A DNA stretch of 42,944 nt, taken from positions 1 through 42,944 of IMG/VR virus record IMGVR_UViG_3300045118_000151. One strand, 5' to 3'. Positions 16,046-24,750 of the stretch are shown in pieces (position 1 is the first letter of the stretch; each line of letters starts with the position of its first letter). The notes under the pieces were generated by a model. That model made no database searches. It saw only the letters and a program-made list of their open reading frames with translations, and had not been told where the DNA came from. A program made the translations under genes and the position numbers. Source of the stretch: a virus.

Positions 16046-17629
16046 GGACTTCATTCTAACTGCTCTACTTAGATACTCAATTCTAAATTTATTGACATCT
16101 AAGGTAGTTTTATCTATTAAACATCTGTATTTCCAAGAACCATCATTAAAGAAAAGAGTGAAATATTCATCTGTTTCCCTATAAATGATTTTAGCTGTAT
16201 CGAAGTTTCCTTCTCCTACAAATTTCTCAACTATCAACTGAAATGTTCCCCAGCTTACATCTACTTCTTCATTAATTGACTTAATCTTATTATCTAATTG
16301 CGCGTCTGGTTGTTTAGGATTATTGTCTTGTCCTTCATCTGTTTTCTTTTGTTCTGCGAAGTTAATATTGTTCTGGTCTCCTGTCTTAGTTGGCTCTGTT
16401 CCTTTTGGTTTCTCGGGATCCATGCCCATCATGTCTCTTGCTTCTTCTATTGTAATTGCACCAACTTGGGTAAGTATTTGAATAATTTGCGCTTCTCTCA
16501 TTTCATCAATCTTATATGCCCTATTGAAAACCATCTCCACTAAGAAATTACTGAACAATTCTTTATTCAACTGATGTTCTAAAAGATTTTGAATAAATCC
16601 AATTTTCTTATAATATCCTTCATAAGCACGATTAACTTGGCTTCCTTGCTGCTGATTTGAAATAGTGTAATTAATTCTATATGTTGGAACACCCATTCCT
16701 ATTAAGACAACTTGTGTGAAATGTTCAATTAACTTGGCAAATTCCATATCCTTATTGAACTTCTGCAACTGCTGAACATCTATCTTTCCAGTCAAGGCAA
16801 GATTTCTAAACTTATCTCCTTTCTTTTTTAATTCTTTTAATTCTGTTTTCAATAATTCATAGTTTCTGCTGTCAGGGTTATCTTCGGGCATCAAGAATAA
16901 AAAGTTAGGAACACCATCATTCTCAAAATATCTTCCTACATAATCCTTAGCAAATAAGAGGGTTGCTATATCTGAAAGCAGGGGTTCAAGAGGAGTAAAA
17001 CCATAGGGCTCTCCGCCAATATTAATTAGACTTAAATGAATAACATCCTTAGGAAGATAAGCTCTTGTTTCTCCTTTTACATTCTGTTGATAGCTTAAAA
17101 CTTTTCCAGTCTTATCATAATTAATTTTTACTGTTGAACTTTTTATTAATTGTAAATCCTTTATAGATTTAGTTAATTCCTGAGTTAAAAGCATGACTTC
17201 TTCTTTCTTCATTTGAATTCCAAATTCTTTAGCTAAACTTTTATCAAGTTGTGTAAGAATTTCTTTTATCTGATCTTCCTTAACACTCAATTTCAAAATA
17301 TAAGCATTTCCTGTAATTAATAAATCATAAATAGCATTAGATAATATTTTATAAAAATTGCTTGCAAGAACAAATTTCTTAGTTTTTTCTATTGCTGACT
17401 TACTTCCGATATATTTCCATTCATCGGCCATTATATCTTCAACTATTGCTTCTATACATGCAGTTACTTCTGGAGATTGTTTAAGAACATTATAAAGCGT
17501 ATCTACTGAAACATTCTTCTCGTTTGTGAATAAATCCTTAGCAATTCCTTGACTTGTTGCTGTTGGGATATATTCTTCGTCAAGGGCCCTTATGCTTGCT
17601 TTTATAACTTTATCATCAGATTTTGCCAT
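16043..17629 (-). CDS. Portal protein
   Basis: 528 residues. The portal signature runs from YNVLKQSPEVTACIEAIVEDIM (about 46) through NAIYDLLITGNAYILKL (about 98-114), DVIHLSLINIGGEPYGFTPL (about 195) and the helical stem/wing to about 395 (EAREAQIIQILTQVGAITIEE), as in HK97/SPP1-type portals. The last ~75 residues after a Gln/Asn/Pro-rich linker form a separate small beta domain (VDVSWGTFQLIVEKFVGEGN). Downstream of TerL with a promoter of its own. It forms the dodecameric DNA entry ring. Confidence 0.85.
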   Translation of the reverse strand: MAKSDDKVIKASIRALDEEYIPTATSQGIAKDLFTNEKNVSVDTLYNVLKQSPEVTACIEAIVEDIMADEWKYIGSKSAIEKTKKFVLASNFYKILSNAIYDLLITGNAYILKLSVKEDQIKEILTQLDKSLAKEFGIQMKKEEVMLLTQELTKSIKDLQLIKSSTVKINYDKTGKVLSYQQNVKGETRAYLPKDVIHLSLINIGGEPYGFTPLEPLLSDIATLLFAKDYVGRYFENDGVPNFLFLMPEDNPDSRNYELLKTELKELKKKGDKFRNLALTGKIDVQQLQKFNKDMEFAKLIEHFTQVVLIGMGVPTYRINYTISNQQQGSQVNRAYEGYYKKIGFIQNLLEHQLNKELFSNFLVEMVFNRAYKIDEMREAQIIQILTQVGAITIEEARDMMGMDPEKPKGTEPTKTGDQNNINFAEQKKTDEGQDNNPKQPDAQLDNKIKSINEEVDVSWGTFQLIVEKFVGEGNFDTAKIIYRETDEYFTLFFNDGSWKYRCLIDKTTLDVNKFRIEYLSRAVRMKS

Positions 17630-17655
17630 TTTTAACGATTTTTAATGAATTTTCA

Positions 17656-17690
17656 GACTTTTAAGTCTTATCTTTGTTTTATATAAAAAG
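17656..17690 (-). promoter_or_regulatory. Portal operon promoter with inverted repeat
   Basis: Minus strand TTTTTATATAAAACAAAG, then GACTTAAAAGTC, an imperfect palindrome (AGACTT-TT-AAGTCT on the plus strand), 27-60 bases before the portal ATG. The TATA element fits archaeal TBP. The palindrome could be an operator for the regulator encoded divergently at 17727. Confidence 0.55.
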
Positions 17691-17691
17691 A

Positions 17692-17706
17692 GAAAGATTT
17701 AAATAG
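17692..17706 (+). promoter_or_regulatory. BRE/TATA promoter of the 17727 gene
   Basis: GAAAGATTTAAATAG, with the TATA centre about 25 bases before the ATG at 17727, so the transcript should be leaderless. It lies back-to-back with the portal promoter. Confidence 0.6.
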
Positions 17707-17726
17707 TTTAATTATTATATAAAACT

Positions 17727-18041
17727 ATGGTCACAATTAAATCAAGAGGACATAATTACGCATATCCTGATAAAGCTTTTGATTTAGTCTTATTGGATAA
17801 GACCTTGAAAAGTGATTTCGCAAGATTATGTAAAGTGAAGAAGATTTCTAAATCTAAACTTCTTGAGGAATTTTACAAACTTATTCTTTTGAAATTTCGT
17901 TCAGGAACATTAACATCTGGCTATATAACTATTGATATTTTCAATTCTTTAAAGAGCGCGAATAGAAACCGTTCCAAAGGAATTTTGAGAAGCTCTATTA
18001 GCCAAAGCAAGACTAATGACACAATCATCGTATCTTCCTGA
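17727..18041 (+). CDS. Candidate DNA-binding regulator antisense to the late operon
   Basis: 104 residues, basic. The middle (KTLKSDFARLCKVKKISKSKLLEEFYKLIL) resembles a ribbon-helix-helix or helix-turn-helix core. It is the only plus-strand gene in the 24-kb late region, has its own BRE/TATA promoter, and faces the portal promoter, so it may regulate late transcription. Its last 31 codons overlap the 3' end of the terminase gene on the other strand. This Ser-rich tail may be fortuitous translation of antisense terminase sequence. Confidence 0.6.
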   Translation: MVTIKSRGHNYAYPDKAFDLVLLDKTLKSDFARLCKVKKISKSKLLEEFYKLILLKFRSGTLTSGYITIDIFNSLKSANRNRSKGILRSSISQSKTNDTIIVSS

Positions 18042-19364
18042 ACCGAACTTAGTTTTTGTCTTTGTTCTATTTTCTAAATCAACTTTTAAAATAAAATCGC
18101 TTAATTCTTTGATTAATTCTTGTGTAAAGCCATAGCACTTTAAATCTTCTTTTGAGTTAGGAAGTCTTAATCTAAACTTCTCAAATTCCAATCTTAAATC
18201 CATTATTAACTTATATTTCTCCTCATAAGTAAAATGAACTGGTTCAATTCCTGGTATAATCTCTGCTAAATCTCTGAAAATCTGTTCTCCGCATCCTGTT
18301 TTGTCTATGCAAATCTTTACGGGTCTGAACATATCAAATATCTGTTTTAGTTTCCTTTTCTGTTCTTCAAAACTATCTCTAAATCTTTCAGCATAAACTA
18401 ATTCCTTTCCATCATTATTTGATTTAATAACAGTATAAACTGTATAATCCCCTGATTGAGTTATTGCTAAATCAACACCAACATAATATTTATCATCGGA
18501 TTTCCCATAAGTTAGAAATCCTTTTGAATTGTCAATAGATTTCATAATCATCTCTATTGGAAAGATTGAGTTAGCTGAACTAATTGGAATAAGAAGATAT
18601 TCCTGCATATAATACAATTCCCCCATGCCTTTCTCAATTAATCTAAGGCTTCTTTTATCCTCTAAGTCGCCGAGAGCAGTTGTATATCTCTGGGGCCATA
18701 GGGGCTTATTATTTACTTCTGCTGGATATTTTCTGCAAAAATATTGATCGTTTTCAAAAAGTTCTGCCAATAAATCTATATGCGTTTTGGGTGTTCCAGT
18801 CACAATAACTCTGCCCATATTTAATTCTACAACTGGTTGAATGGCTTTCCAGAAAATAGACTTATCTTCGTATTGCTGTGCTTCATCGCATAACAAATAA
18901 TCAATTCTCAGGCCCCTCACGTTCTCCCCATAAGTCCGACAAATAAACCAACCGCCTGTTTTTAAATTTAATTCAGTGGCTTTCCAAGTCAATTCTCTTG
19001 ATTGCGGTGCGAATTGATTAAGCAATTCATTATCCATGATCATATCTCTGATTAATTTGAGAACTAATTTAGATTGGTCTAAGGAACTTGATACTATCAA
19101 AAAATGCTTGTTTTCAGAGAATATTGCCTTCCAGATGAAATAAGCAGCGAAAAAACTGGTTTTGCCTGAGCCCCTAAAAGCGATAACACACATTCTATTG
19201 TATCTCTCAACTAAATCAAACCACTCTCTATGATAATCCGCTATTTGAAAACCGAAACAATTTTCAGCAAAATAAATGAAATCCGCGTAACATTCTGTAA
19301 GAAAAAGTTCGACATTATGCTCATTATACTTCGTGTTTTTGAGTATTTCATTAAGTGACCTCAT
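17949..19364 (-). CDS. terL: Terminase large subunit (TerL)
   Basis: 471 residues. ATPase domain: Walker A AFRGSGKTS (62-70), Walker B LLCDEAQ (157-163), and the coupling motif VTGTP near 188. RNase H-like nuclease domain: acidic strands GVDLAITQSGDYT (296-308), ICIDKTG (351-357) and GRYDDCVISLALA near 445. All catalytic groups appear present, so this is a functional DNA packaging motor. No small terminase is recognised nearby. It overlaps the upstream glycosyltransferase by 14 bases. Confidence 0.95.
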   Translation of the reverse strand: MRSLNEILKNTKYNEHNVELFLTECYADFIYFAENCFGFQIADYHREWFDLVERYNRMCVIAFRGSGKTSFFAAYFIWKAIFSENKHFLIVSSSLDQSKLVLKLIRDMIMDNELLNQFAPQSRELTWKATELNLKTGGWFICRTYGENVRGLRIDYLLCDEAQQYEDKSIFWKAIQPVVELNMGRVIVTGTPKTHIDLLAELFENDQYFCRKYPAEVNNKPLWPQRYTTALGDLEDKRSLRLIEKGMGELYYMQEYLLIPISSANSIFPIEMIMKSIDNSKGFLTYGKSDDKYYVGVDLAITQSGDYTVYTVIKSNNDGKELVYAERFRDSFEEQKRKLKQIFDMFRPVKICIDKTGCGEQIFRDLAEIIPGIEPVHFTYEEKYKLIMDLRLEFEKFRLRLPNSKEDLKCYGFTQELIKELSDFILKVDLENRTKTKTKFGSGRYDDCVISLALANRASQNSFGTVSIRAL

Positions 19365-20592
19365 GCTGTTCTTCCATTAGTTCTATAAATTTCGGTGCTA
19401 TTAAATCCCAGTCATATTTCAGACTAAACTCTCTGGCTTCTTTTCTCCTGTCTTCTAATTTTCCAGCTTTCCACTCATCATAAAATTGATTAAGAAGTCT
19501 TGTTATCTCAACATCATCAGGATATTCAAAATGAACACCATTTGTTCCTATCATTTCAACATTTCTTCCATACTTATCTTTTAAAATAGGTATTCTTAAT
19601 TCTGGTCTGCATAGTTCATCAGCAGTTGTGCAATCTGTCATTATTAAAGGAACCCCGCAAGATTGGCATTCAAGAGCAGGTATTCCGAAGCCCTCTCCTC
19701 CTGTTCCAAAACAGAAGACATCCATCAGGTTATAAATCTCATTCATATTCTCTGGTTGAATTGTCTGCCTTACATTTATATTCAGATTTGGTCTTGTGAG
19801 TTTAAGTTTATCTGCTATTTTATATTTCCACTGCATATATTTTAAACTCCAGCCTTGTTGGGGGGGTTCTAAGTCTGTATGAAGCAATAATTGAACATCA
19901 TTCTTGTCCTTAGCAAAATTAGTAAATCCTATAATTATTCTATCCAACATTTTTCTTGTTTGATTTCTTCCTACAAAACCCACAACAAATTGCTTTCCTA
20001 ATCTGAATTTAGTTTTTAATTCTTCTCTATTCAAGAGGGGATAATAAGCTTTAGTATCTGTTCCGCATTTAATCAATTTAATTCTTGGAACATTATTATT
20101 CTTCATATGCTTTTCTCCGAATTCAGCCATAGCTAAGTTAATATCTGGCTCTTGAAATATTTCAGTCCAAGTCATAGCCCAATCATCATTATCTAAGGGT
20201 GTATAAGCAATCCATTTTCCTTTCCAACCATTAATTCTTGCTCTTTTTACTCCATCGACAAATCCCGACTGCCAGCCAACATCAGCCATAGTTATCAAGT
20301 AATCTGGATTATATTGAGTTAAATATCCTTCAACAGTATCAAATCCATATTCAACATTACCCATAGGCAGTCTAATAACTCCAGGCAGACTTTCTATTGG
20401 TTTGCCTATGTCTTCTTGTTTTATAACATATCCGCTTACATTTGCTTTATGAGGTCTATCTCTCGATTGCCAGCCAACATGATAAAAAGTCCAGTCTGGT
20501 TTTAATTTAGCCCAACGGCTAATTAGATTATTCCACATAGTTCCATATCCCGTCGACGTAAATTCGTTATCTCCGTAACTTAAAACTTTCAT
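19351..20592 (-). CDS. Glycosyltransferase, GT4/GT-B fold
   Basis: 413 residues. An N-terminal Rossmann domain (GYGTMWNNLISRWAKL) is followed by a nucleotide-sugar binding domain with GFVGRNQTRKMLDRII (205-220) and the retaining-enzyme E-x7-E motif GEGFGIPALE (299-308). It would transfer a sugar from a nucleotide donor. Acceptors could be virion proteins, hypermodified DNA or host glycans; the sequence does not decide. It sits with a second GT gene between the chaperonin and terminase, arguing for a role in virion maturation or disguise. Confidence 0.85.
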   Translation of the reverse strand: MKVLSYGDNEFTSTGYGTMWNNLISRWAKLKPDWTFYHVGWQSRDRPHKANVSGYVIKQEDIGKPIESLPGVIRLPMGNVEYGFDTVEGYLTQYNPDYLITMADVGWQSGFVDGVKRARINGWKGKWIAYTPLDNDDWAMTWTEIFQEPDINLAMAEFGEKHMKNNNVPRIKLIKCGTDTKAYYPLLNREELKTKFRLGKQFVVGFVGRNQTRKMLDRIIIGFTNFAKDKNDVQLLLHTDLEPPQQGWSLKYMQWKYKIADKLKLTRPNLNINVRQTIQPENMNEIYNLMDVFCFGTGGEGFGIPALECQSCGVPLIMTDCTTADELCRPELRIPILKDKYGRNVEMIGTNGVHFEYPDDVEITRLLNQFYDEWKAGKLEDRRKEAREFSLKYDWDLIAPKFIELMEEQHEVT

Positions 20593-20741
20593 TTTTTGTT
20601 TTCTAATAATTTAGGATGAACTTGATTAATTGGAACCTGCTTAAAGCATCTGCAACAATAAAAATTATCGTTTCTATCTGTCATAGCTTCTTGTAGTTTC
20701 CCCCTTTTAAACTCACATACATGTATTTCATCCTTTAACAT
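20589..20741 (-). CDS. Small zinc-binding protein
   Basis: 50 residues beginning MLKDEIHVCEFKRGKL. It has potential ligands H-x-C near the N-terminus and YCCRCF near residue 28-33, suggesting a single zinc knuckle. The ATG lies within the end of the GT2-GT4 gene, and the stop overlaps the GT4 ATG as ATGA, so it is tightly coupled with both glycosyltransferases. Confidence 0.6.
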   Translation of the reverse strand: MLKDEIHVCEFKRGKLQEAMTDRNDNFYCCRCFKQVPINQVHPKLLENKK

Positions 20742-22494
20742 ATTTAATTATTTCATCTGCGCACTTATCCCAAGTCAAATCTTTGATAAATTCATATCCT
20801 TCTTTACCCATTTCGGTTAATTCTTTTCGGTGTTCGAAAGCCCATCTCATTTGTTTTTTTAAAGAATTAATGTCTGGTTCCGCAAGCATATTTCCCTGCG
20901 CATAAAATCTTAAATCCCCTTGTTTAACACTTGGAACATCAATCCATAGAACCCCTTTATTTCCTTTGCAGAAATCATAATAACCTGCATTAATATCTTT
21001 TGGAACTATTACAGGGCATCCACTTGCAAGAGAATTTAAAATAGTCAATCCAAAGCCTTCCCCCCTTGTCGGTGAAACAAAACAATCAGATTTCTGATAA
21101 TAACCTGCTAATTCTTCCTCTTTGATATACTTATCATTAATCAAAATATTTGGATTAGTGTGCCCTATTAATTGAATAACTTTCTTTTGATAAAATAAGG
21201 GGTCTTCTATTCTCTGCCAAAATGTTGAAATCTTCAAAAGAAGCCTGACATCTTCGTTTTTAAATTCTTCATCAAAAGCCTTGATTAATAAATCTGTTCC
21301 CTTTCTATCTCCTGCTTCGCCAGTCCAGCTGTTTACTGATAAAAATATGAATGTTCCTGTTTTCTCATTAAAGTTTGGTTTATACATCTCTGGATTATAT
21401 CCATAGGAAATGGTCTTAATCGGTTTATTTATTCCATTCCAATTAAACATTTTCCTATTTGCTTCGCTTGCTACGAACATTTTTTCAACTCTATTCATCA
21501 AATGAGCCCAGCCGTCAAATAGTTTAGTTCCTTCATGAATGAAGTGACCTATGTATCTGCCATATATCTTATTTGGCATAAATTGGGGGTAATCAAAAAC
21601 AATCGTAGCATCGCAATCTTTCACATCTATCTGGTTGTTTAACTCCTTTAAATCTTTATTGAATTCAAAAATTGACTGATATGGGTCCATAACCTGAACT
21701 TGACATTTTTTAGAGAGTGCCTTAACCATTTCCCTTCCAGCAGTGCTTATTCCTGTTGGGTTCATTACTGGACCATACCAAAGTATTTTCATTCTTTTTA
21801 AACTGACAAAGTTCCAAGAGAATGTTTTTGGTCCAATTTCCAAGTGATATCCGTTCGTTAAAAGGTCTTTCATAATTCCTATAAAATTAAAGTCTTTTGG
21901 TATGCCTTCCCCTATATGTTCTGCGCCAACTTTAATAATAGGGGTATCGAGAACCTTGATGCGCTTACAAGACGTATTAGCCCAAGCATGGCCAAATCTT
22001 GTTTCCAAGTGATTGTTTGCTTCTGTCAGATTAAGGCTTGAACGCCTTAATACATTAGCTGTGATAAGTGTTGCAGCCACAGGAAGTCCAGGGTCTAATT
22101 TAGCTATCTCACTAATTGAACCCGATGCACCTGCTGCTTCTCTTGGGCTGTTTTGAGATAATAAAATAATCCTATCTGCGTCATCCTGTTTAATTGCCTT
22201 TAAAACTTGATTAATTCCATTTGGAAGAATTTCATCATCATCGCCAATTAACCATATCCAATCACCTGTTCCTGCTGTAAATCCTCTTAAAATGTTTAAA
22301 TCTCCGCCTATATCTGTCTGATTTTTAATATATTCAATCTTTCCCTCTGTTTTCATTTGCTCAACTATTTGCTGGCTGTTATTATTATCACTAATTACTA
22401 ATTCTACTTCACTTGTAAGCTGACCAGCCAGACTTGAAAGAAATTTGCTAAGTTCACTGGGTCTTGCGGTTGGCACGTAAATAGTTAATTTCAT
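20728..22494 (-). CDS. Two-domain glycosyltransferase (GT2-like + GT4 fusion)
   Basis: 588 residues. Residues 1-230 are GT-A/GT2-like: TIYVPTARPSELSKFLSSL, ISDNNNS (36-42), and the metal-binding acidic motif GDDDE (84-88). From residue 235 (MKILWYGPVMNPTGISTAGR) a complete GT-B/GT4 domain follows, with SVNSWTGEAGDRKGTDLLI and the E-x7-E motif RGEGFGLTILNS. Fused dual transferases usually add two consecutive sugars. Together with the 413-residue GT4 the virus has at least three transferase domains. Acceptor unknown. Confidence 0.85.
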   Translation of the reverse strand: MKLTIYVPTARPSELSKFLSSLAGQLTSEVELVISDNNNSQQIVEQMKTEGKIEYIKNQTDIGGDLNILRGFTAGTGDWIWLIGDDDEILPNGINQVLKAIKQDDADRIILLSQNSPREAAGASGSISEIAKLDPGLPVAATLITANVLRRSSLNLTEANNHLETRFGHAWANTSCKRIKVLDTPIIKVGAEHIGEGIPKDFNFIGIMKDLLTNGYHLEIGPKTFSWNFVSLKRMKILWYGPVMNPTGISTAGREMVKALSKKCQVQVMDPYQSIFEFNKDLKELNNQIDVKDCDATIVFDYPQFMPNKIYGRYIGHFIHEGTKLFDGWAHLMNRVEKMFVASEANRKMFNWNGINKPIKTISYGYNPEMYKPNFNEKTGTFIFLSVNSWTGEAGDRKGTDLLIKAFDEEFKNEDVRLLLKISTFWQRIEDPLFYQKKVIQLIGHTNPNILINDKYIKEEELAGYYQKSDCFVSPTRGEGFGLTILNSLASGCPVIVPKDINAGYYDFCKGNKGVLWIDVPSVKQGDLRFYAQGNMLAEPDINSLKKQMRWAFEHRKELTEMGKEGYEFIKDLTWDKCADEIIKYVKG

Positions 22495-22664
22495 TCTATT
22501 AAACCCCTATATCTTTTTATAAATCTTTTTATTTTTTCAATATCATAAGGAAGCTTATTTCTTAACTGGGAGGCATAGGTAACTGCCAGATAGGCCTCGC
22601 TTCTGTTTAATAATCTGCTGTCTGCAAGACGTTCTAATAATTGAATTTCTTCTCTATTTTTCAT
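22491..22664 (-). CDS. Small basic helical protein
   Basis: 57 residues (MKNREEIQLLERLADSRLL...), helical and basic, ending KIKRFIKRYRGLIE. Both ends overlap neighbours (ATGA with the chaperonin stop; ATGA with the GT ATG). No family is recognised. A small-terminase or DNA-binding role is possible but unsupported. Confidence 0.6.
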   Translation of the reverse strand: MKNREEIQLLERLADSRLLNRSEAYLAVTYASQLRNKLPYDIEKIKRFIKRYRGLIE

Positions 22665-24076
22665 CCTGCATATATGTCATCTAATTTAAGTATTAAATTG
22701 GCCACTTCTGTAGAACTATTAATTGCGTGCATTTTTAGGCTTGCTAATTCAAATATCCCTCTCTCTCTCGCATCACTAATCACTTTAACAGCATCAACTC
22801 CCAAATCTTTTTTCCCAAGAGTATGCTGATTTTTCAATAAAGTGAGCACTTCCAACGCATTATGTCCGCAGTTTTCAGCTAAAATTAAGGGGATTGCTTC
22901 AATACTCTCTGCAAATTTCTCTATGGCTATTTGTTCAACTCCGCCTATCTTCTTGCTAAATTCCCTCAAATGGTTAGACAATTCAATTTCTATGGCTCCT
23001 GCGCCAACTACACTCTTTCCATAGTTTCTCATCACATTGACAACATCATCTATACTTCTTTCAATTTCATCGAGTATTTGTTTGGTTGGTGCATTAATGA
23101 CTAATGTCTTAATATCACTCTTTTCATTCAATATTTGGATTATTCCTGTTTGTCCTGAGTAAGAAATATCTCCAAATCCCAAATGGTCTTTAAATTCAAT
23201 AGTTGGATCCCCTATCACTCTTGCCTTTGTTGCCCTGCAAATGTTATCAAGTAGGTCTCTTTTATATACAACTATCGTCATCAAATTGGCTTCTGTCAAG
23301 TAGTTTTCAAATTGGGGGTTTGTATCAGATGTGAACACGCAACCCACATCTAATTCTTTTAACTTATCTACTATTTGTTTTTTAAAATCCCTCTGTCTTT
23401 GTTCAATTTTGTTTAATTCATCAGTAGATGTGACTTGAAATTTAGCCAACTCTAAATTAGATTGTAAATCGAGAACCGCTATGTCTCCAATAGTTGACTT
23501 GGGTGTTCTATCATTCAGCGTATGCCCTTCAAAAGTAAATCCTTTTATTAATTCAATTTTCTCTGAGGAATTATCAAATTTTGCAATTTTTAAATTAGTT
23601 ACATCCTCATTTTTCAGTAAATTAGTTAATTTTTCAGAAAGTTGATTGTTTAATTTGCTGCCAAATGTAGACCGAATTATCTTTTCTATGTCTACAGTTT
23701 CTCCAATCTGGCTTAAATATCTTAAACACTCAACTCTCGCCAAATTATATCCGCTCATTATAATGGTTGGATGAACTCTTTTATTTAATAAATCCAAAGA
23801 ATTAGTCAATAATTGTCCTGCCAAGATAACAGCTGTAGTGGTTCCATCGCCTATTACTCGTTCTTGGCTTTCTGCTAATCTTTTAAATATGTCTGCTATT
23901 GGATTAGTGAACTTAATTGACTTAATAATAGTTGCTCCGTCATTAGTCAATATAGTCTCATCTCCCTTAATAATCATCTTATTCATTCCCTTAATTCCTA
24001 ACGTAGACCTAACAGTATCAGAAATCTGAATTCCCAAGTTAATGTAGTCTATTTTATTCTTCTTGTCTTCTGTCAT
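22661..24076 (-). CDS. Group II chaperonin (thermosome-like)
   Basis: 471 residues. Equatorial ATP-binding motifs LTNDGATI (43-50) and GDGTTTAVILAG (76-87), the apical segment KGFTFEGH, ERSIDDVVNV with the catalytic Asp region, and VVGAGAIEIEL and AENCGHNALEVL near the C-terminus are all as in archaeal thermosomes. It is about 70 residues shorter than typical cellular subunits (about 540) yet keeps all three domains. It probably forms its own ring, or mixes with the host complex, to fold virion proteins. It sits at the start of the late operon. Confidence 0.93.
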   Translation of the reverse strand: MTEDKKNKIDYINLGIQISDTVRSTLGIKGMNKMIIKGDETILTNDGATIIKSIKFTNPIADIFKRLAESQERVIGDGTTTAVILAGQLLTNSLDLLNKRVHPTIIMSGYNLARVECLRYLSQIGETVDIEKIIRSTFGSKLNNQLSEKLTNLLKNEDVTNLKIAKFDNSSEKIELIKGFTFEGHTLNDRTPKSTIGDIAVLDLQSNLELAKFQVTSTDELNKIEQRQRDFKKQIVDKLKELDVGCVFTSDTNPQFENYLTEANLMTIVVYKRDLLDNICRATKARVIGDPTIEFKDHLGFGDISYSGQTGIIQILNEKSDIKTLVINAPTKQILDEIERSIDDVVNVMRNYGKSVVGAGAIEIELSNHLREFSKKIGGVEQIAIEKFAESIEAIPLILAENCGHNALEVLTLLKNQHTLGKKDLGVDAVKVISDARERGIFELASLKMHAINSSTEVANLILKLDDIYAG

Positions 24077-24284
24077 GATAACTTTTATTATATTTTACAA
24101 ATTTCCTAAATATTCTATCCCCATATTTAATGTGCTTTATAGATTCTATAATACCCGATTTTGCCATTTCAAATGCTTGTTCAGCAGAAAGTTTACTAAA
24201 AACCCCCTCTACTTCAACTTCTGCAAACATCCTATTTAGAATAAATGTATACAATATAAATTGTTTATTTTTTTTCTTTTTCAT
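24054..24284 (-). CDS. Small protein of unknown function
   Basis: 76 residues from the ATG at 24284 (a TTG at 24293 is an alternative). Lysine-rich N-terminus, then a hydrophobic stretch (QFILYTFILNRMFAEVEVEG) and an amphipathic helix (SAEQAFEMAKSGIIESIK). It overlaps the RHH gene upstream and the chaperonin downstream, so it is in the same operon. Confidence 0.55.
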   Translation of the reverse strand: MKKKKNKQFILYTFILNRMFAEVEVEGVFSKLSAEQAFEMAKSGIIESIKHIKYGDRIFRKFVKYNKSYHDRRQEE

Positions 24285-24405
24285 AGTTTTCAATTATAAA
24301 ATTTAGTGCTTTTGAAAAGTTATGCTGTCCTCGTCGTGTGATTTTCTTAGCTAAATTCATCACTATCTCTATATTACTCGGAGAAAGGCTTACCAGCTTT
24401 TTCAT
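24265..24405 (-). CDS. Ribbon-helix-helix (Arc/CopG-like) DNA-binding protein
   Basis: 46 residues, too short for many gene finders. The order is a short strand (KKLVSLSP), helix (SNIEIVMNLAKKITR), turn (RGQHN) and helix (FSKALNFIIENYEK), which is the classic RHH fold. It overlaps the AbrB gene (32 bases) and the next gene. Likely co-regulator of the late or control region. Confidence 0.65.
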   Translation of the reverse strand: MKKLVSLSPSNIEIVMNLAKKITRRGQHNFSKALNFIIENYEKEKK

Positions 24406-24622
24406 TTCTTTTTACCTCTCCATCGAATTTTCTTATAATTATCTGATTATTTAAAACATCAAAACCCATAATAAGCGCTTTATTATCCCAGCCAAGTGTT
24501 TCTAACCAACTTCCTGGAATAATTATTGCTTTAGAACTGCCTGCAAAATTTTGTAGAAATTTAATTTTATTTACTTCATTCCATAATTTTGTCTTATCTC
24601 TTCGTAGATATGTATTAGGCAT
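24374..24622 (-). CDS. AbrB/SpoVT-type DNA-binding regulator
   Basis: 82 residues. A swapped-hairpin AbrB domain is visible: NFAGSSKAIIIPGSWLETLG, then W-DNKALIMGFDVLNNQIIIRKF. These proteins dimerise through interleaved hairpins and bind DNA. It is the first gene after the control region, with a leaderless BRE/TATA promoter, so it is likely an early repressor or activator that also binds the repeats upstream. Confidence 0.75.
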   Translation of the reverse strand: MPNTYLRRDKTKLWNEVNKIKFLQNFAGSSKAIIIPGSWLETLGWDNKALIMGFDVLNNQIIIRKFDGEVKRNEKAGKPFSE

Positions 24623-24643
24623 GATTTATCTACATATTAGGAG

Positions 24644-24659
24644 TATATAAACCTTTCGC
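24644..24659 (-). promoter_or_regulatory. Leaderless BRE/TATA promoter of the AbrB operon
   Basis: Minus strand GCGAAAGGTTTATATA, with the TATA about 25 bases before the ATG at 24622, giving a leaderless transcript. Nearly identical elements lie at 25.08 and 37.32 kb. Confidence 0.75.
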
Positions 24660-24688
24660 TTTCTATTACTTAACTAAATAACTTTTAA

Positions 24689-24707
24689 CCGAAAAGTATT
24701 TAAATAG
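24689..24707 (+). promoter_or_regulatory. Plus-strand BRE/TATA overlapping iterons
   Basis: CCGAAAAGTATTTAAATAG reads as BRE plus TATA toward the plus strand and runs straight into the repeat TAGGCACTAC. Transcription would start near 24730 and run antisense to the RHH gene at 24797-25033. TTTAAATA is near-palindromic, so either direction is possible. Confidence 0.4.
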
Positions 24708-24734
24708 GCACTACGTTACTTATTTAGGCACTAC
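24705..24734. repeat. Two TAGGCACTAC direct repeats (iterons)
   Basis: TAGGCACTAC occurs at 24705-24714 and 24725-24734, exactly 20 bases apart (two helical turns). The reverse complement occurs twice more at 25468 and 25491. Likely binding sites for a viral regulator or initiator. Confidence 0.6.
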
Positions 24735-24750
24735 AAGTTTAGTGCTTCTT

